Of a stretch of 21,941 nt of DNA, positions 14,660-21,821 are shown piece after piece. The notes under the pieces were generated by a model, which saw only the letters and a list, made by a program, of their open reading frames with translations, ran no database searches and had not been told where the DNA came from. Made by a program: the position numbers and the translations under genes. Source of the stretch: an uncultured Nostocoides sp. Its GTDB lineage: Bacteria; Actinomycetota; Actinomycetes; Actinomycetales; Dermatophilaceae. Location: the NCBI GenBank assembly GCA_936931335.1, contig CAKZIH010000058.1, forward strand, positions 1-21,941, read 5' to 3'. The stretch's first letter is position 1. Every line of letters starts with the position of its first letter.

Positions 14660-16021
14660 ATGATGCGGCGAGTGGACCTACGCGGCCGCGAGTTGAGTCT
14701 GCGCGAGCTGCGCGAGGCCCTGCCGCGGGCCCAGTTCGACGTGGAGGTCGCCCGAGAGGTCGTGGAGCCGATCTGCGCGGCGGTCCGTGCGCGGGGGGCG
14801 GACGCCATACGGGAGTTGTCCGAGCGTTTCGATGGGGTCGCCCCGCCCCGGCTGCGGGTACCCCAGGACGTGCTCGACCTGGCGCTGACCCGCCTGGACC
14901 CCGACGTCCGGGCCGCCCTGGAGGTGAGCATCGCGCGGGCCGAGCAGGTCCACCGCGACCAGGTTCGCACCGATGTGGAGACCCAGGTCTGCCCGGGCGG
15001 CACGGTCACCGAGCGCTGGGTGCCCGTTGACCGGGTCGGGCTCTATGTTCCCGGCGGCCGCGCCGTCTACCCCAGCTCGGTGGTGATGAATGTGGTGCCC
15101 GCGCGGATCGCCGGGGTGGGTTCGCTGGCCGTGGCCAGCCCGCCGCAACGCGACAATCCCGATGAGTTCACCGGCTACCCGCACCCGACGATCCTCGCCG
15201 CCTGCGCACTGCTCGGCGTGGACGAGGTATGGGCGATGGGCGGCGCCCAGGCCGTCGCCGGCTTCGCCTATGGGTTCACCGACGGCGACGACGTCTGCGC
15301 CCCGGTCAGCCTGGTCACCGGCCCCGGCAATATCTACGTCGCCGCGGCCAAGCGCGTCCTCAAGGGCCTCATCGGGATCGATGCGGAGGCCGGGCCCACC
15401 GAGATCGCCGTGCTCGCCGACGCCAGTGCCGACCCGGAGTATGTCGCGGCCGACCTGGTCAGTCAGGCCGAGCACGATCCGCTGGCCGCCTCCGTGCTGG
15501 TCACCGACAGCACCGAGCTGGCCGAGGCCGCCGATGCCGCGGTGGCCCGCCGGGCCGCCGCGACCAAGCACGCCGACCGGGTCACCGAAGCGCTCACCGG
15601 TGCCCAGTCCGCAATTGTGCTGGTCGACGACCTGACGGCCGGGCTGGCCGTGGTCAACGCCTATGCCGCAGAGCACCTGGAGATCCTCACCACCGATCCG
15701 GCCGCCGTGGCCGCCCGGGTCCGCAACGCGGGCGCCATCTTCGTGGGCCCCTATGCGCCGGTTTCCCTCGGGGACTACGCCGCCGGGTCCAACCACGTGC
15801 TGCCCACCGGCGGCTGCGCCTGCCACAGCAGCGGCCTGTCGGTGCAGTCATTCCTGCGCGGGATCCATGTCGTGGAGTACTCCCAGCAGGCGCTGGCGCA
15901 GGTCGGCGCCCATGTGGTCACGCTCGCCCAGGCCGAGGACCTGCCGGCCCACGGCGAAGCGGTCACTGCTCGGCTGGAGCGCACGGCCCCAGCAGCCGAT
16001 CCGCAGGCGGGGCGGCAGTGA
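14660..16021 (+). CDS. hisD: Histidinol dehydrogenase
   Basis: Predicted 453-residue enzyme that oxidises L-histidinol to L-histidine in two NAD-dependent steps, the last of the pathway. Zinc ligands of the family are present: Q269 and H272 (SQAEHDP), D372 (SLGDYAAGSNHVLPT) and H431 (LPAHGEAV). The catalytic pair E338-H339 lies in AAEHLEI. The GLYVPGGRAVYPSSVVMN and VTGPGNIYVAAAKR blocks are canonical. The start is the first of two adjacent ATG codons (14660, 14663), both placed just after the TAGACT box; either could be used. It is the first gene of the his operon, and its stop overlaps the hisC GTG start (GTGA). Confidence 0.97.
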   Translation: MMRRVDLRGRELSLRELREALPRAQFDVEVAREVVEPICAAVRARGADAIRELSERFDGVAPPRLRVPQDVLDLALTRLDPDVRAALEVSIARAEQVHRDQVRTDVETQVCPGGTVTERWVPVDRVGLYVPGGRAVYPSSVVMNVVPARIAGVGSLAVASPPQRDNPDEFTGYPHPTILAACALLGVDEVWAMGGAQAVAGFAYGFTDGDDVCAPVSLVTGPGNIYVAAAKRVLKGLIGIDAEAGPTEIAVLADASADPEYVAADLVSQAEHDPLAASVLVTDSTELAEAADAAVARRAAATKHADRVTEALTGAQSAIVLVDDLTAGLAVVNAYAAEHLEILTTDPAAVAARVRNAGAIFVGPYAPVSLGDYAAGSNHVLPTGGCACHSSGLSVQSFLRGIHVVEYSQQALAQVGAHVVTLAQAEDLPAHGEAVTARLERTAPAADPQAGRQ

Positions 16022-17163
16022 GCGAACTCGACCCGGACGGCCCCATCGCCGCCCTGGTGCGCGCAGACCTGCGCGGGCACACGGCATACGGGGCCCCCCA
16101 AGTGCCGGCCATGGCGGCCCTGAACACCAACGAGAATTCGTATGCCGTGCCCGACGCCGTGGTCACCGACATTCTCGGTGAGCTGGGCCGCATCCTGCCC
16201 GAACTCAACCGCTATCCCGACCGCGAGTTCACCCGGTTGCGGACGGACCTGGCCGGCTATCTCGCCCGCTCCGGGACCCCGATCGCGGCCGAGCAGGTGT
16301 GGGCCGGCAATGGCTCCAATGAGGTGCTGCTGCATTTGCTGCAGGCCTTCGGCGGCGCCGGGCGGCGCGCGATCGGGTTCACGCCGAGCTATTCGATGCA
16401 CGCCAATATCGCCCGGACCACGGCCACCGACTGGGTGGACGGACAGCGCAGCCGCGAGCCCGGCCGGCTGTTTACCCTGGATGCCGACGATGTCGCCCGC
16501 CAGATCGCGGCGGCCGCGCCGGATCTGGTCTTTATCTGCTCACCGAACAATCCCACCGGCACCGCGGTTGGGCTCGAGGTGATCGAGGCCGCCTATGCCG
16601 CGGCGCCCGGCGCGATCGTGATCGTCGATGAGGCCTATGCCGAGTTCGCTCGCCCCGCCACGCCGAGTGCGCTCACCCTGCTCGCCGGCCGGGAGCGGCT
16701 GGTGGTCAGCCGCACACTGAGCAAGGCCTTTGCGCTCGCCGGCGCCCGCCTCGGTTATCTCGCGGCGGACCCGCAAGTCGGCGCGGCGCTGCGGCTGGTG
16801 CGGATGCCCTATCACCTGAGCGCGCCCACCCAGGCGGTGGCCCGGGCGGCCCTGCGGCATACGGACACCCTGCTCGCCACGGTGGCGGCGATCATGACCC
16901 AGCGTGACCGCATCGTCGCCGAACTCGCCCGGCTCGGCTATGCGCCGGTGCCCAGCGACGCCAATTTCGTGCTCTTCGGGGGCCTGGCCGACGCGGCGCA
17001 TACCTGGCAGGCGTTGCTGGAACGGGGGGTGTTGGTCCGCGATGTCGGTATCCCGCACTATCTTCGGGTGACGGCCGGGAACCCTGAGGAGACCACGGCC
17101 TTCCTGGAAGCCCTCGCCGCCCTCGGCCCGGGTCACCGCCTCGGCGCGCACGAAGAGAGTTGA
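16018..17163 (+). CDS. hisC: Histidinol-phosphate aminotransferase
   Basis: Predicted 381-residue class I/II PLP aminotransferase converting imidazole acetol-phosphate and glutamate to histidinol-phosphate. Visible family features are LNTNENSY near the N-terminus, AGNGSNEVLLHLLQAF, FICSPNNPTGT, VDEAYAEF and the PLP-lysine motif SRTLSKAFALAGARLGY with K236, followed by RMPYHLSAPTQ and the C-terminal HYLRVTAGNPEET. It begins with GTG that overlaps the hisD stop as GTGA, indicating translational coupling. In some actinobacteria related enzymes also transaminate aromatic amino acids, but operon position supports the histidine role. Confidence 0.96.
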   Translation: MSELDPDGPIAALVRADLRGHTAYGAPQVPAMAALNTNENSYAVPDAVVTDILGELGRILPELNRYPDREFTRLRTDLAGYLARSGTPIAAEQVWAGNGSNEVLLHLLQAFGGAGRRAIGFTPSYSMHANIARTTATDWVDGQRSREPGRLFTLDADDVARQIAAAAPDLVFICSPNNPTGTAVGLEVIEAAYAAAPGAIVIVDEAYAEFARPATPSALTLLAGRERLVVSRTLSKAFALAGARLGYLAADPQVGAALRLVRMPYHLSAPTQAVARAALRHTDTLLATVAAIMTQRDRIVAELARLGYAPVPSDANFVLFGGLADAAHTWQALLERGVLVRDVGIPHYLRVTAGNPEETTAFLEALAALGPGHRLGAHEES

Positions 17164-17165
17164 GC

Positions 17166-17765
17166 ATGGCCCGCACTGCCACCCGCACCCGACAGACCGG
17201 GGAATCCACCGTCTCGGTGACCGTCGATCTGGACGGCACCGGCCGCAGCCAGATCAGCACCGGCGTCGGCTTCTACGACCACATGCTCACCGCCCTGGCC
17301 AAGCATTCGCTCATCGACCTGACGATCGAGGCGAGCGGCGATTTGGAGGTGGACGCGCACCATACGGTCGAAGATGTGGCCATCGTGCTCGGTGAGGCGC
17401 TCGGGGAAGCCCTGGGTGACAAGGCGGGCATCGCGCGTTTCGGGGACGCCATGGTGCCCCTGGACGAGGCCCTGGCCCAGGCCGTCGTCGATGTCGCCGG
17501 GCGGCCCTATTGCGTGCACACCGGCGAGCCAGCCGGGCAGGAGTATGTCGTGATCGGCGGGCAGTATGTCGGTTCGCTCACCCGTCACGTCCTGGAGACG
17601 CTCGCCTTCCGCGCCCAGATCGCCCTGCATGTGCGCGTGCTGGGTGGCCGCGATCCGCACCACATCGTCGAGGCGCAGTTCAAGGCGGTGGCCCGGGCGC
17701 TGCGGGCCGCCATCGCGCCTGACCCGCGGGTGCGCGGCATACCGAGTACGAAGGGTGCGCTCTGA
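17166..17765 (+). CDS. hisB: Imidazoleglycerol-phosphate dehydratase
   Basis: Predicted 199-residue monofunctional dehydratase that converts imidazole glycerol-phosphate to imidazole acetol-phosphate; no phosphatase domain is fused, as expected outside the enterobacterial type. The metal-binding histidine clusters GFYDHMLTALAKHS and DAHHTVEDVAIVLGEAL are present, as is the second-half HHIVEAQFKAVARALR motif and the C-terminal SSTKG-like PSTKGAL. ATG at 17166 is preferred, with AAGAGAG 6 bases upstream; a TTG that overlaps the hisC stop would add two residues. It is 2 bases from the next gene. Confidence 0.96.
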   Translation: MARTATRTRQTGESTVSVTVDLDGTGRSQISTGVGFYDHMLTALAKHSLIDLTIEASGDLEVDAHHTVEDVAIVLGEALGEALGDKAGIARFGDAMVPLDEALAQAVVDVAGRPYCVHTGEPAGQEYVVIGGQYVGSLTRHVLETLAFRAQIALHVRVLGGRDPHHIVEAQFKAVARALRAAIAPDPRVRGIPSTKGAL

Positions 17766-17767
17766 CC

Positions 17768-18433
17768 GTGGCCGGTGCTGCGCCAGCGGTCGGACAGCCG
17801 GGACTGGTCGGCAATGTCCTCTTCATCCGCTCCCGCGCCGACAAGGTCGGCCCCTGGGTAGGCAAGGGCCTGGTGGGAGCCCATGTCACCGCGCTCGGGG
17901 ACTGGACCGCGGTCACCCCGGCGCGGGTGCTGGCCGGCACCGCTGCCCCCTACGACGACGCCCGGTCCTCCCTGGCGGCCCGGCCGGTGAGCACGGCATT
18001 GCGGCCGGCCATCGGCTTCTTTGTGCACGGCCGGCGTGGGGTCGTTGTCGTCCAGTCTCCGGGGTGGCGGACGGTGAAGCGCTGGTTGGTGTGGGATCCG
18101 GTGGAGGGCGCGGTCCGGCTGACCCGGTTGGCCAACGCCCGGCCGTCCGATCTGGCCAGCGCGGCCGGGGTCGCCGCGTCCGGGATGTCCGCAATCGTTG
18201 CGGCGGTGCGCTCGGAGCATCCGGGCCCGGTGGCGTGGCTCGCCGATGTGCACGGTGCCCTGCAACTGCCCGGGCGGGCGCTGCTCATTGAGTCCGACGC
18301 CCCGCGTGGGGAGCTGGTGGAACCTTCGGCGCGCCGGGTCGCGGCATTCGACCAGTTGACTCGCGAAGAGGCCGATCACCGCGCCGAAGTCCAGCCGGTG
18401 CGGCGGATCCGGCGTCCGGGAGCGGGCCGATGA
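17768..18433 (+). CDS. Unrecognised protein inside the his operon
   Basis: Predicted 221-residue protein, not assigned to a family. It starts at GTG 2 bases after the hisB stop (AAGG about 15 bases upstream) and ends in an ATGA overlap with hisH, so it is tightly coupled to the histidine genes. The sequence is soluble, with no signal peptide or membrane segment. Recognisable blocks are GNVLFIRSRADKVGPWVGKG near the start, GFFVHGRRGVVVVQSPGWRTVKRWLVWDP in the middle and a basic, Arg-rich tail (PVRRIRRPGAGR). The middle alternates beta-like strands with Trp/Arg residues. Nothing resembles a His pathway enzyme; an accessory or regulatory role is only inferred from position. Confidence 0.85.
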   Translation: MAGAAPAVGQPGLVGNVLFIRSRADKVGPWVGKGLVGAHVTALGDWTAVTPARVLAGTAAPYDDARSSLAARPVSTALRPAIGFFVHGRRGVVVVQSPGWRTVKRWLVWDPVEGAVRLTRLANARPSDLASAAGVAASGMSAIVAAVRSEHPGPVAWLADVHGALQLPGRALLIESDAPRGELVEPSARRVAAFDQLTREEADHRAEVQPVRRIRRPGAGR

Positions 18434-19071
18434 GCGCCTCGGTCGTGGTCTTCGACTACGGCAGTGGCAATGTGCGCTCGGCGGTGCGCGCGCTGGAGCG
18501 CGTCGGGGCGCGGGTGACACTCACCGGCGACCGCGAGGCGGCGCTGGGCGCGGACGGATTGTTCGTCCCGGGCGTCGGTAATTTCCACGCCTGTATGGCC
18601 GGTCTGCGCGCCGCGGACGGCCCGCGGATTATCGACGTCCGCCTGGCCGGCGGCCGACCGGTGCTCGGGGTTTGCGTCGGTATGCAGGTGCTCTTCGACG
18701 GCTCGCAGGAGCCGAGCGCCGCACCGCAGGAGGGCCTGGGTGAATGGCCCGGTATGGTGCGTCGCCTGCCCGCGCCGGTGGTGCCGCACATGGGGTGGAA
18801 CTCCGTCGATGTCCCCCCGGGCAGCCGGCTCTTCGCCGGGGTCGCCCAGGAGTCCTTCTACTTCGTGCACTCCTATGCCGCGTTGGCGTGGGAGCTGCCG
18901 CCGCCGCACGGCCCGATGGCCGCGGTGGCCCCGCTGGTGACCTACGCCGAGCACGGTGCCCCCTTTGTCGCCGCGGTGGAAAACGGCCCGCTGTCGGCCA
19001 CCCAGTTCCACCCGGAGAAGTCCGGCGACGCCGGGCTGCACCTGTTGGCGAACTGGGTCGCCACGCTCTGA
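18430..19071 (+). CDS. hisH: Imidazole glycerol-phosphate synthase, glutaminase subunit
   Basis: Predicted 213-residue class I glutamine amidotransferase that releases ammonia from glutamine and passes it to HisF, its partner. The catalytic triad is visible: C82 in LGVCVGMQVLF, H194 and E196 in QFHPEKSG. The N-terminal VVVFDYGSGNVRS and PGVGNFHACM blocks and HMGWNSVDV are typical. It starts at an ATG overlapping the stop of the preceding gene (ATGA), with GGGAG about 8 bases upstream. hisF is not in this window, so the synthase partner must be encoded elsewhere. Confidence 0.96.
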   Translation: MSASVVVFDYGSGNVRSAVRALERVGARVTLTGDREAALGADGLFVPGVGNFHACMAGLRAADGPRIIDVRLAGGRPVLGVCVGMQVLFDGSQEPSAAPQEGLGEWPGMVRRLPAPVVPHMGWNSVDVPPGSRLFAGVAQESFYFVHSYAALAWELPPPHGPMAAVAPLVTYAEHGAPFVAAVENGPLSATQFHPEKSGDAGLHLLANWVATL

Positions 19072-19093
19072 CGATCGGCGCTCGGGTGAGGGC

Positions 19094-19181
19094 GGCTACC
19101 CTGGTGACCACGGATACCCCGGCGACGACGGATACCTGGCGAGGACGGCTAGCTGGCGACGACGGATACCCTGGCGCAGGG
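19094..19181 (+). repeat. Tandem 17-18 bp repeat between hisH and hisA
   Basis: Five imperfect head-to-tail units start at 19094, 19112, 19130, 19147 and 19164, consensus GGATACCCTGGCGACGAC. Units 1, 2 and 5 are 18 bp; units 3 and 4 are 17 bp. They occupy about half of the 169-bp gap, the only wide gap in this operon. In one frame the units would read Gly-Tyr-Pro-Gly-Asp-Asp, but no ATG, GTG or TTG start opens that frame there. Confidence 0.8.
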
Positions 19182-19240
19182 TCGCCGCATACCGCAGTCG
19201 GCGCAGAACTCCTGCCAACCCGCATACCCCACGAGGAACC

Positions 19241-19978
19241 ATGACCGCCGCCGCCCGCCTGGAACTCCTACCCGCCGTCGATGTTGCCGACGGCCGGGCG
19301 GTGCAACTGCGGCAAGGGGTGGCCGGCAGCGGGTGGGATTTCGGCGACCCGATGAGCGCGGCGCTGGCCTGGCAGGAGCAGGGCGCGGAGTGGATCCACC
19401 TGGTCGACCTGGACGCCGCCTTCGGCCGGGGCACGAATGCCGAGCTACTCGCCGAGATCGTCGGTCGGCTCGACGTCCAGGTCGAGCTCAGCGGCGGCAT
19501 CCGCGACGCGGACTCGCTGGCCCGCGCCCTGGGCACCGGTTGCCGGCGAGTCAATATCGGCACCGCCGCCCTGGAGGACCCGGAGTGGACCCGCCAGATC
19601 ATCGCCGAGCATGGCGACCGGGTGGCAATCGGCCTGGATGTGCGCGGCGAGCGGCTGGCCGCGCGCGGTTGGACCCGCGAGGGCGGGGACCTGTGGGAGA
19701 CGCTGGGCCGACTCGATACCGAGGGCTGCGCCCGGTATGTGGTGACCGACGTCAACAAGGACGGCATGCTCGCCGGGCCGAACCTGGCGCTGCTGCAGGC
19801 CGTGAGTGCGCGCACCTCGGCACCGGTCATCGCGTCCGGTGGGGTGTCCACCCTGGCCGATATCGCCGCGATCCGGGAACTCGTGGATGCCGGCGTCGAG
19901 GGCGCGATCATCGGCTCCGCGCTCTATAAGGGAGCGTTCACCCTGCCCGAGGCGCTGGACGTGGCCGGGCGGCCGTGA
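19241..19978 (+). CDS. priA: Phosphoribosyl isomerase A (HisA, probably bifunctional HisA/TrpF)
   Basis: Predicted 245-residue (beta/alpha)8-barrel isomerase of histidine synthesis (ProFAR to PRFAR). In most actinobacteria this protein, PriA, also serves tryptophan synthesis as phosphoribosylanthranilate isomerase; I infer that here from lineage. The catalytic aspartates are D14 (LLPAVDV) and D170 (VTDVNKDGMLAGPN), the latter block being typical of PriA. Phosphate-binding SGGIRD, IGTAAL, ASGGVST and GSALYKGAF are present. ATG at 19241 has GAGGA 3-4 bases upstream; no usable earlier start exists although the frame is open through the tandem repeat. Its stop overlaps the GTG of the next gene. 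Confidence 0.95.
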   Translation: MTAAARLELLPAVDVADGRAVQLRQGVAGSGWDFGDPMSAALAWQEQGAEWIHLVDLDAAFGRGTNAELLAEIVGRLDVQVELSGGIRDADSLARALGTGCRRVNIGTAALEDPEWTRQIIAEHGDRVAIGLDVRGERLAARGWTREGGDLWETLGRLDTEGCARYVVTDVNKDGMLAGPNLALLQAVSARTSAPVIASGGVSTLADIAAIRELVDAGVEGAIIGSALYKGAFTLPEALDVAGRP

Positions 19979-20742
19979 GTTCCCGCGACCACGCCCACCA
20001 CCCGGCGCGGGTCGCACCGGGCGAGGCCACCGACACCGCCGGGGTCCCGTGGGCGCGCCGTGAGCTGACGCCCAGCGGCTTCGAGAGCGATACCGGGACC
20101 AGCGATCCTGCGCTGCGCGCCGCCCTCGCCGGGAATGACGAGCCGGCGCTGATGCGCGCCGTGGCCGCAGCGCGCTTCCTGGTGGCCGTGGTCGCCCACG
20201 CCGACGAACTGGTCCCCGGCGAAGACGGGTTGACCCACGATGCGAGCGTGGACATGGCCCTGGTCACCTTGCGCGCCCCCGACGGGCGGACGGCGTTGCC
20301 CGCCTTCACCGGTCTGGCCGAACTGGCCACCTGGGACCCAGCGGCCCGCCCGGTGCCCGTCGCCGCCGACCGGATGGCGCAGGCGGCGATCGCCGAAGGA
20401 TGCGGGCAGATCGTCGTGGATCTCGGCCAGCCGCACGCCCGGGAACTACGTGCGAGCCAGGTCTGGGCCCTGGCCATGCGCCGGGAGTGGCTACCGCCGC
20501 ATACCGACCCGGTGGTCGCCGAGCGACTCGCCCAGGTGCTCGGGCCGCGGGCGGAGGTCACCGCATACCGGACGTATGCCGGACAACCCGCCGGCACCCT
20601 TGGTCTCGAGCTCGCCCTGCCGCCCGGGCTGACCCAGGCACAGGTCCAGGGGTTGCTCACCGAGGTGGGGGAGAGCCTGGCGAGCGATGGGGAGTTCCGG
20701 GCCCGGATCGACGGGCTCGCCTTCCGGCTGCGCGAGGGCTGA
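19975..20742 (+). CDS. SseB-family protein
   Basis: Predicted 255-residue soluble protein beginning with a GTG that overlaps the hisA/priA stop (GTGA). The middle region, DMALVTLRAPDGRTALPAFTGLAELATWDP, followed by AQAAIAEGCGQIVVDLGQP, is the pattern of SseB N-terminal domain proteins, and such genes commonly sit just after hisA in actinobacteria. The name comes from an enterobacterial family whose function is poorly defined, so no role is assigned; nothing suggests secretion here. The last ~80 residues (ELALPPGLTQAQVQGLLTEVGESLASD) form a second domain of the family. It is the last gene of the his operon. Confidence 0.85.
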   Translation: MSSRDHAHHPARVAPGEATDTAGVPWARRELTPSGFESDTGTSDPALRAALAGNDEPALMRAVAAARFLVAVVAHADELVPGEDGLTHDASVDMALVTLRAPDGRTALPAFTGLAELATWDPAARPVPVAADRMAQAAIAEGCGQIVVDLGQPHARELRASQVWALAMRREWLPPHTDPVVAERLAQVLGPRAEVTAYRTYAGQPAGTLGLELALPPGLTQAQVQGLLTEVGESLASDGEFRARIDGLAFRLREG

Positions 20743-20796
20743 GTAAGGCCCCCGACCGCCGCGAGTGCTAGCCGGTACCGGGCCCGGCCGCGGGGC

Positions 20797-20805
20797 TGGT
20801 AGTAT
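20797..20805 (+). promoter_or_regulatory. Extended -10 promoter of infC (TGGTAGTAT)
   Basis: TAGTAT (20800-20805) preceded by TG one base away makes an extended -10 element; no -35 box is seen. It follows the palindrome CCGGTACCGG (20772-20781) and GC-rich sequence that may help end the his operon. Predicted start is about 20812, giving a leader near 290 nt. Confidence 0.6.
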
Positions 20806-20811
20806 GAACGG

Positions 20812-21099
20812 CAACTGATTCGCTTTGTCTCGGTGCCGTGAGGCCCCGATCAGGACGAACGCTCAAGAGAAGAAGACGGCAGTCGACTTCCACCCGCGCC
20901 CACCGACTCAGGTGGCCGGGTCACTACGGACCACCCCCCCGGGTGGGCGCCGTTGCCTTACCCGCCTTATGGGCGGGCGCGGCGGCATACCGTATGCGGC
21001 TGCCATTCGACCTCTCGCGAGCCTCGCGGGAGGTCTTCGTCGTTTCGGGCGGGATCAACCGGGAGCAGCCCTGAATGCCATACAACGAAGGAGCACCAC
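20812..21099 (+). promoter_or_regulatory. Long structured 5' leader of infC-rpmI
   Basis: About 288 nt without a supported gene. Hairpins seen: TCGG-T-GCC / GGC-C-CCGA closed by a GTGA tetraloop (20830-20849); CCACC/GGTGG (20900-20915); CCACCC/GGGTGG with a 4-base loop (20931-20946); CCCGCC/GGCGGG (20961-20977); and a 12-bp stem at 21009-21035. The alternative CCACC and GGTGG segments could pair with each other in more than one way. Leaders before infC operons often mediate control by ribosomal protein L20 or by attenuation; which applies here cannot be told. Confidence 0.6.
21009..21035 (+). terminator. Candidate attenuator hairpin in the infC leader
   Basis: GACCTCTCGCGA (21009-21020) pairs with TCGCGGGAGGTC (21024-21035) around a 3-base loop, 12 bp with one G-U pair, followed by the T-containing TTCGTCGTTTCG. 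It lies 65 bases before the infC start, where a regulated terminator would act. Confidence 0.5.
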
Positions 21100-21756
21100 A
21101 TCAGCGAGCCTCGCATCAACGACCGGATCCGCGTCCCCGAGGTGCGGCTGGTCGGCCCCAACGGTGAGCAGGTCGGGATCGTCCGCGTCGAGGACGCCCT
21201 GCGGCTGGCCGCGGAGGCCGATCTGGACCTCGTAGAGGTCGCCCCGATGGCCAAGCCGCCCGTTGCCAAACTCATGGACTACGGCAAGTACAAGTACGAA
21301 GCCGCCATGAAGGCCCGGGAAGCCCGCAAGAACCAGGTCAACACGGTCATCAAGGAGATCAAGCTCCGCCCCAAGATCGACGCGCATGACTATGGCACCA
21401 AGAAGGGCCACGTCGAGCGCTTCCTCAAGGCGGGGGACAAGGTCAAGGTCACGATCATGTTCCGTGGCCGCGAGCAGTCCCGCCCGGAGCTGGGTTTCCG
21501 CCTCCTGCAGAAGCTGGCCACCGACATCGCCGAACTCGGTTTCGTCGAGTCCGCGCCCAAGCAGGATGGCCGCAATATGGTCATGGTGATCGGCCCCACC
21601 CGCAAGAAGTCCGAGGCCCGCGCCGAGCAGCGCCGCCGGCAGGTCGAGCCCGGCAGCGCCGAGGCGGCCGTCGAGACCACCGACGCGGAGGCGATCCTCG
21701 AGCCGGTGGAGACCGACTCGTCGCAAGCCCCGCAGCCCATCACGCTCGCGGACTGA
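21100..21756 (+). CDS. infC: Translation initiation factor IF-3
   Basis: Predicted 218-residue factor that binds the 30S subunit, checks the initiator tRNA and start codon, and prevents premature 50S joining. The start is the rare codon ATC at 21100, with AAGGAG (21088-21093) 6 bases upstream; it opens directly into the conserved ISEPRINDRIRVPEVRLVGP. Rare AUU/AUC starts of infC are a known autoregulatory device. The N-domain, the lysine-rich linker (YGKYKYEAAMKAREARKNQ) and the C-domain (EIKLRPKIDAHDYGTK, KVTIMFRGREQSRPELG) are complete. About 40 extra acidic residues at the C-terminus are usual in actinobacteria. rpmI follows after 65 bases. No ATG or GTG gives a family-consistent start. 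Confidence 0.96.
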   Translation: MSEPRINDRIRVPEVRLVGPNGEQVGIVRVEDALRLAAEADLDLVEVAPMAKPPVAKLMDYGKYKYEAAMKAREARKNQVNTVIKEIKLRPKIDAHDYGTKKGHVERFLKAGDKVKVTIMFRGREQSRPELGFRLLQKLATDIAELGFVESAPKQDGRNMVMVIGPTRKKSEARAEQRRRQVEPGSAEAAVETTDAEAILEPVETDSSQAPQPITLAD

Positions 21757-21821
21757 TCCGCGTCCTGTCCCGGTCCCCGGCACCCGGCGGACCTGTTGCT
21801 ACAGAAGGAGATCGGCTAGCC

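Noticed and set aside
15229..16017. hisC reading frame extended back into hisD
   Set aside because: Out-of-frame shadow of hisD, Arg/Gly-rich; the GTGA overlap gives the expected HisC N-terminus.
19072..19240. N-terminal extension of hisA/priA through the tandem repeat (Gly-Tyr-Pro-Gly-Asp-Asp, collagen-like)
   Set aside because: The frame is open but has no ATG, GTG or TTG there, and GAGGA before ATG 19241 matches the family start.
20766..20800. Factor-independent terminator after the sseB-like gene
   Set aside because: CCGGTACCGG and nearby GC-rich inverted repeats exist, but loops are too small or stems interrupted and no T-tract follows; not called as a separate feature.
20838..21074. 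Small open frame (78 codons) in the infC leader
   Set aside because: Its GTG is the tetraloop of a hairpin, there is no ribosome-binding site, and the peptide is Arg-rich without similarity; leader RNA structure explains the region better.
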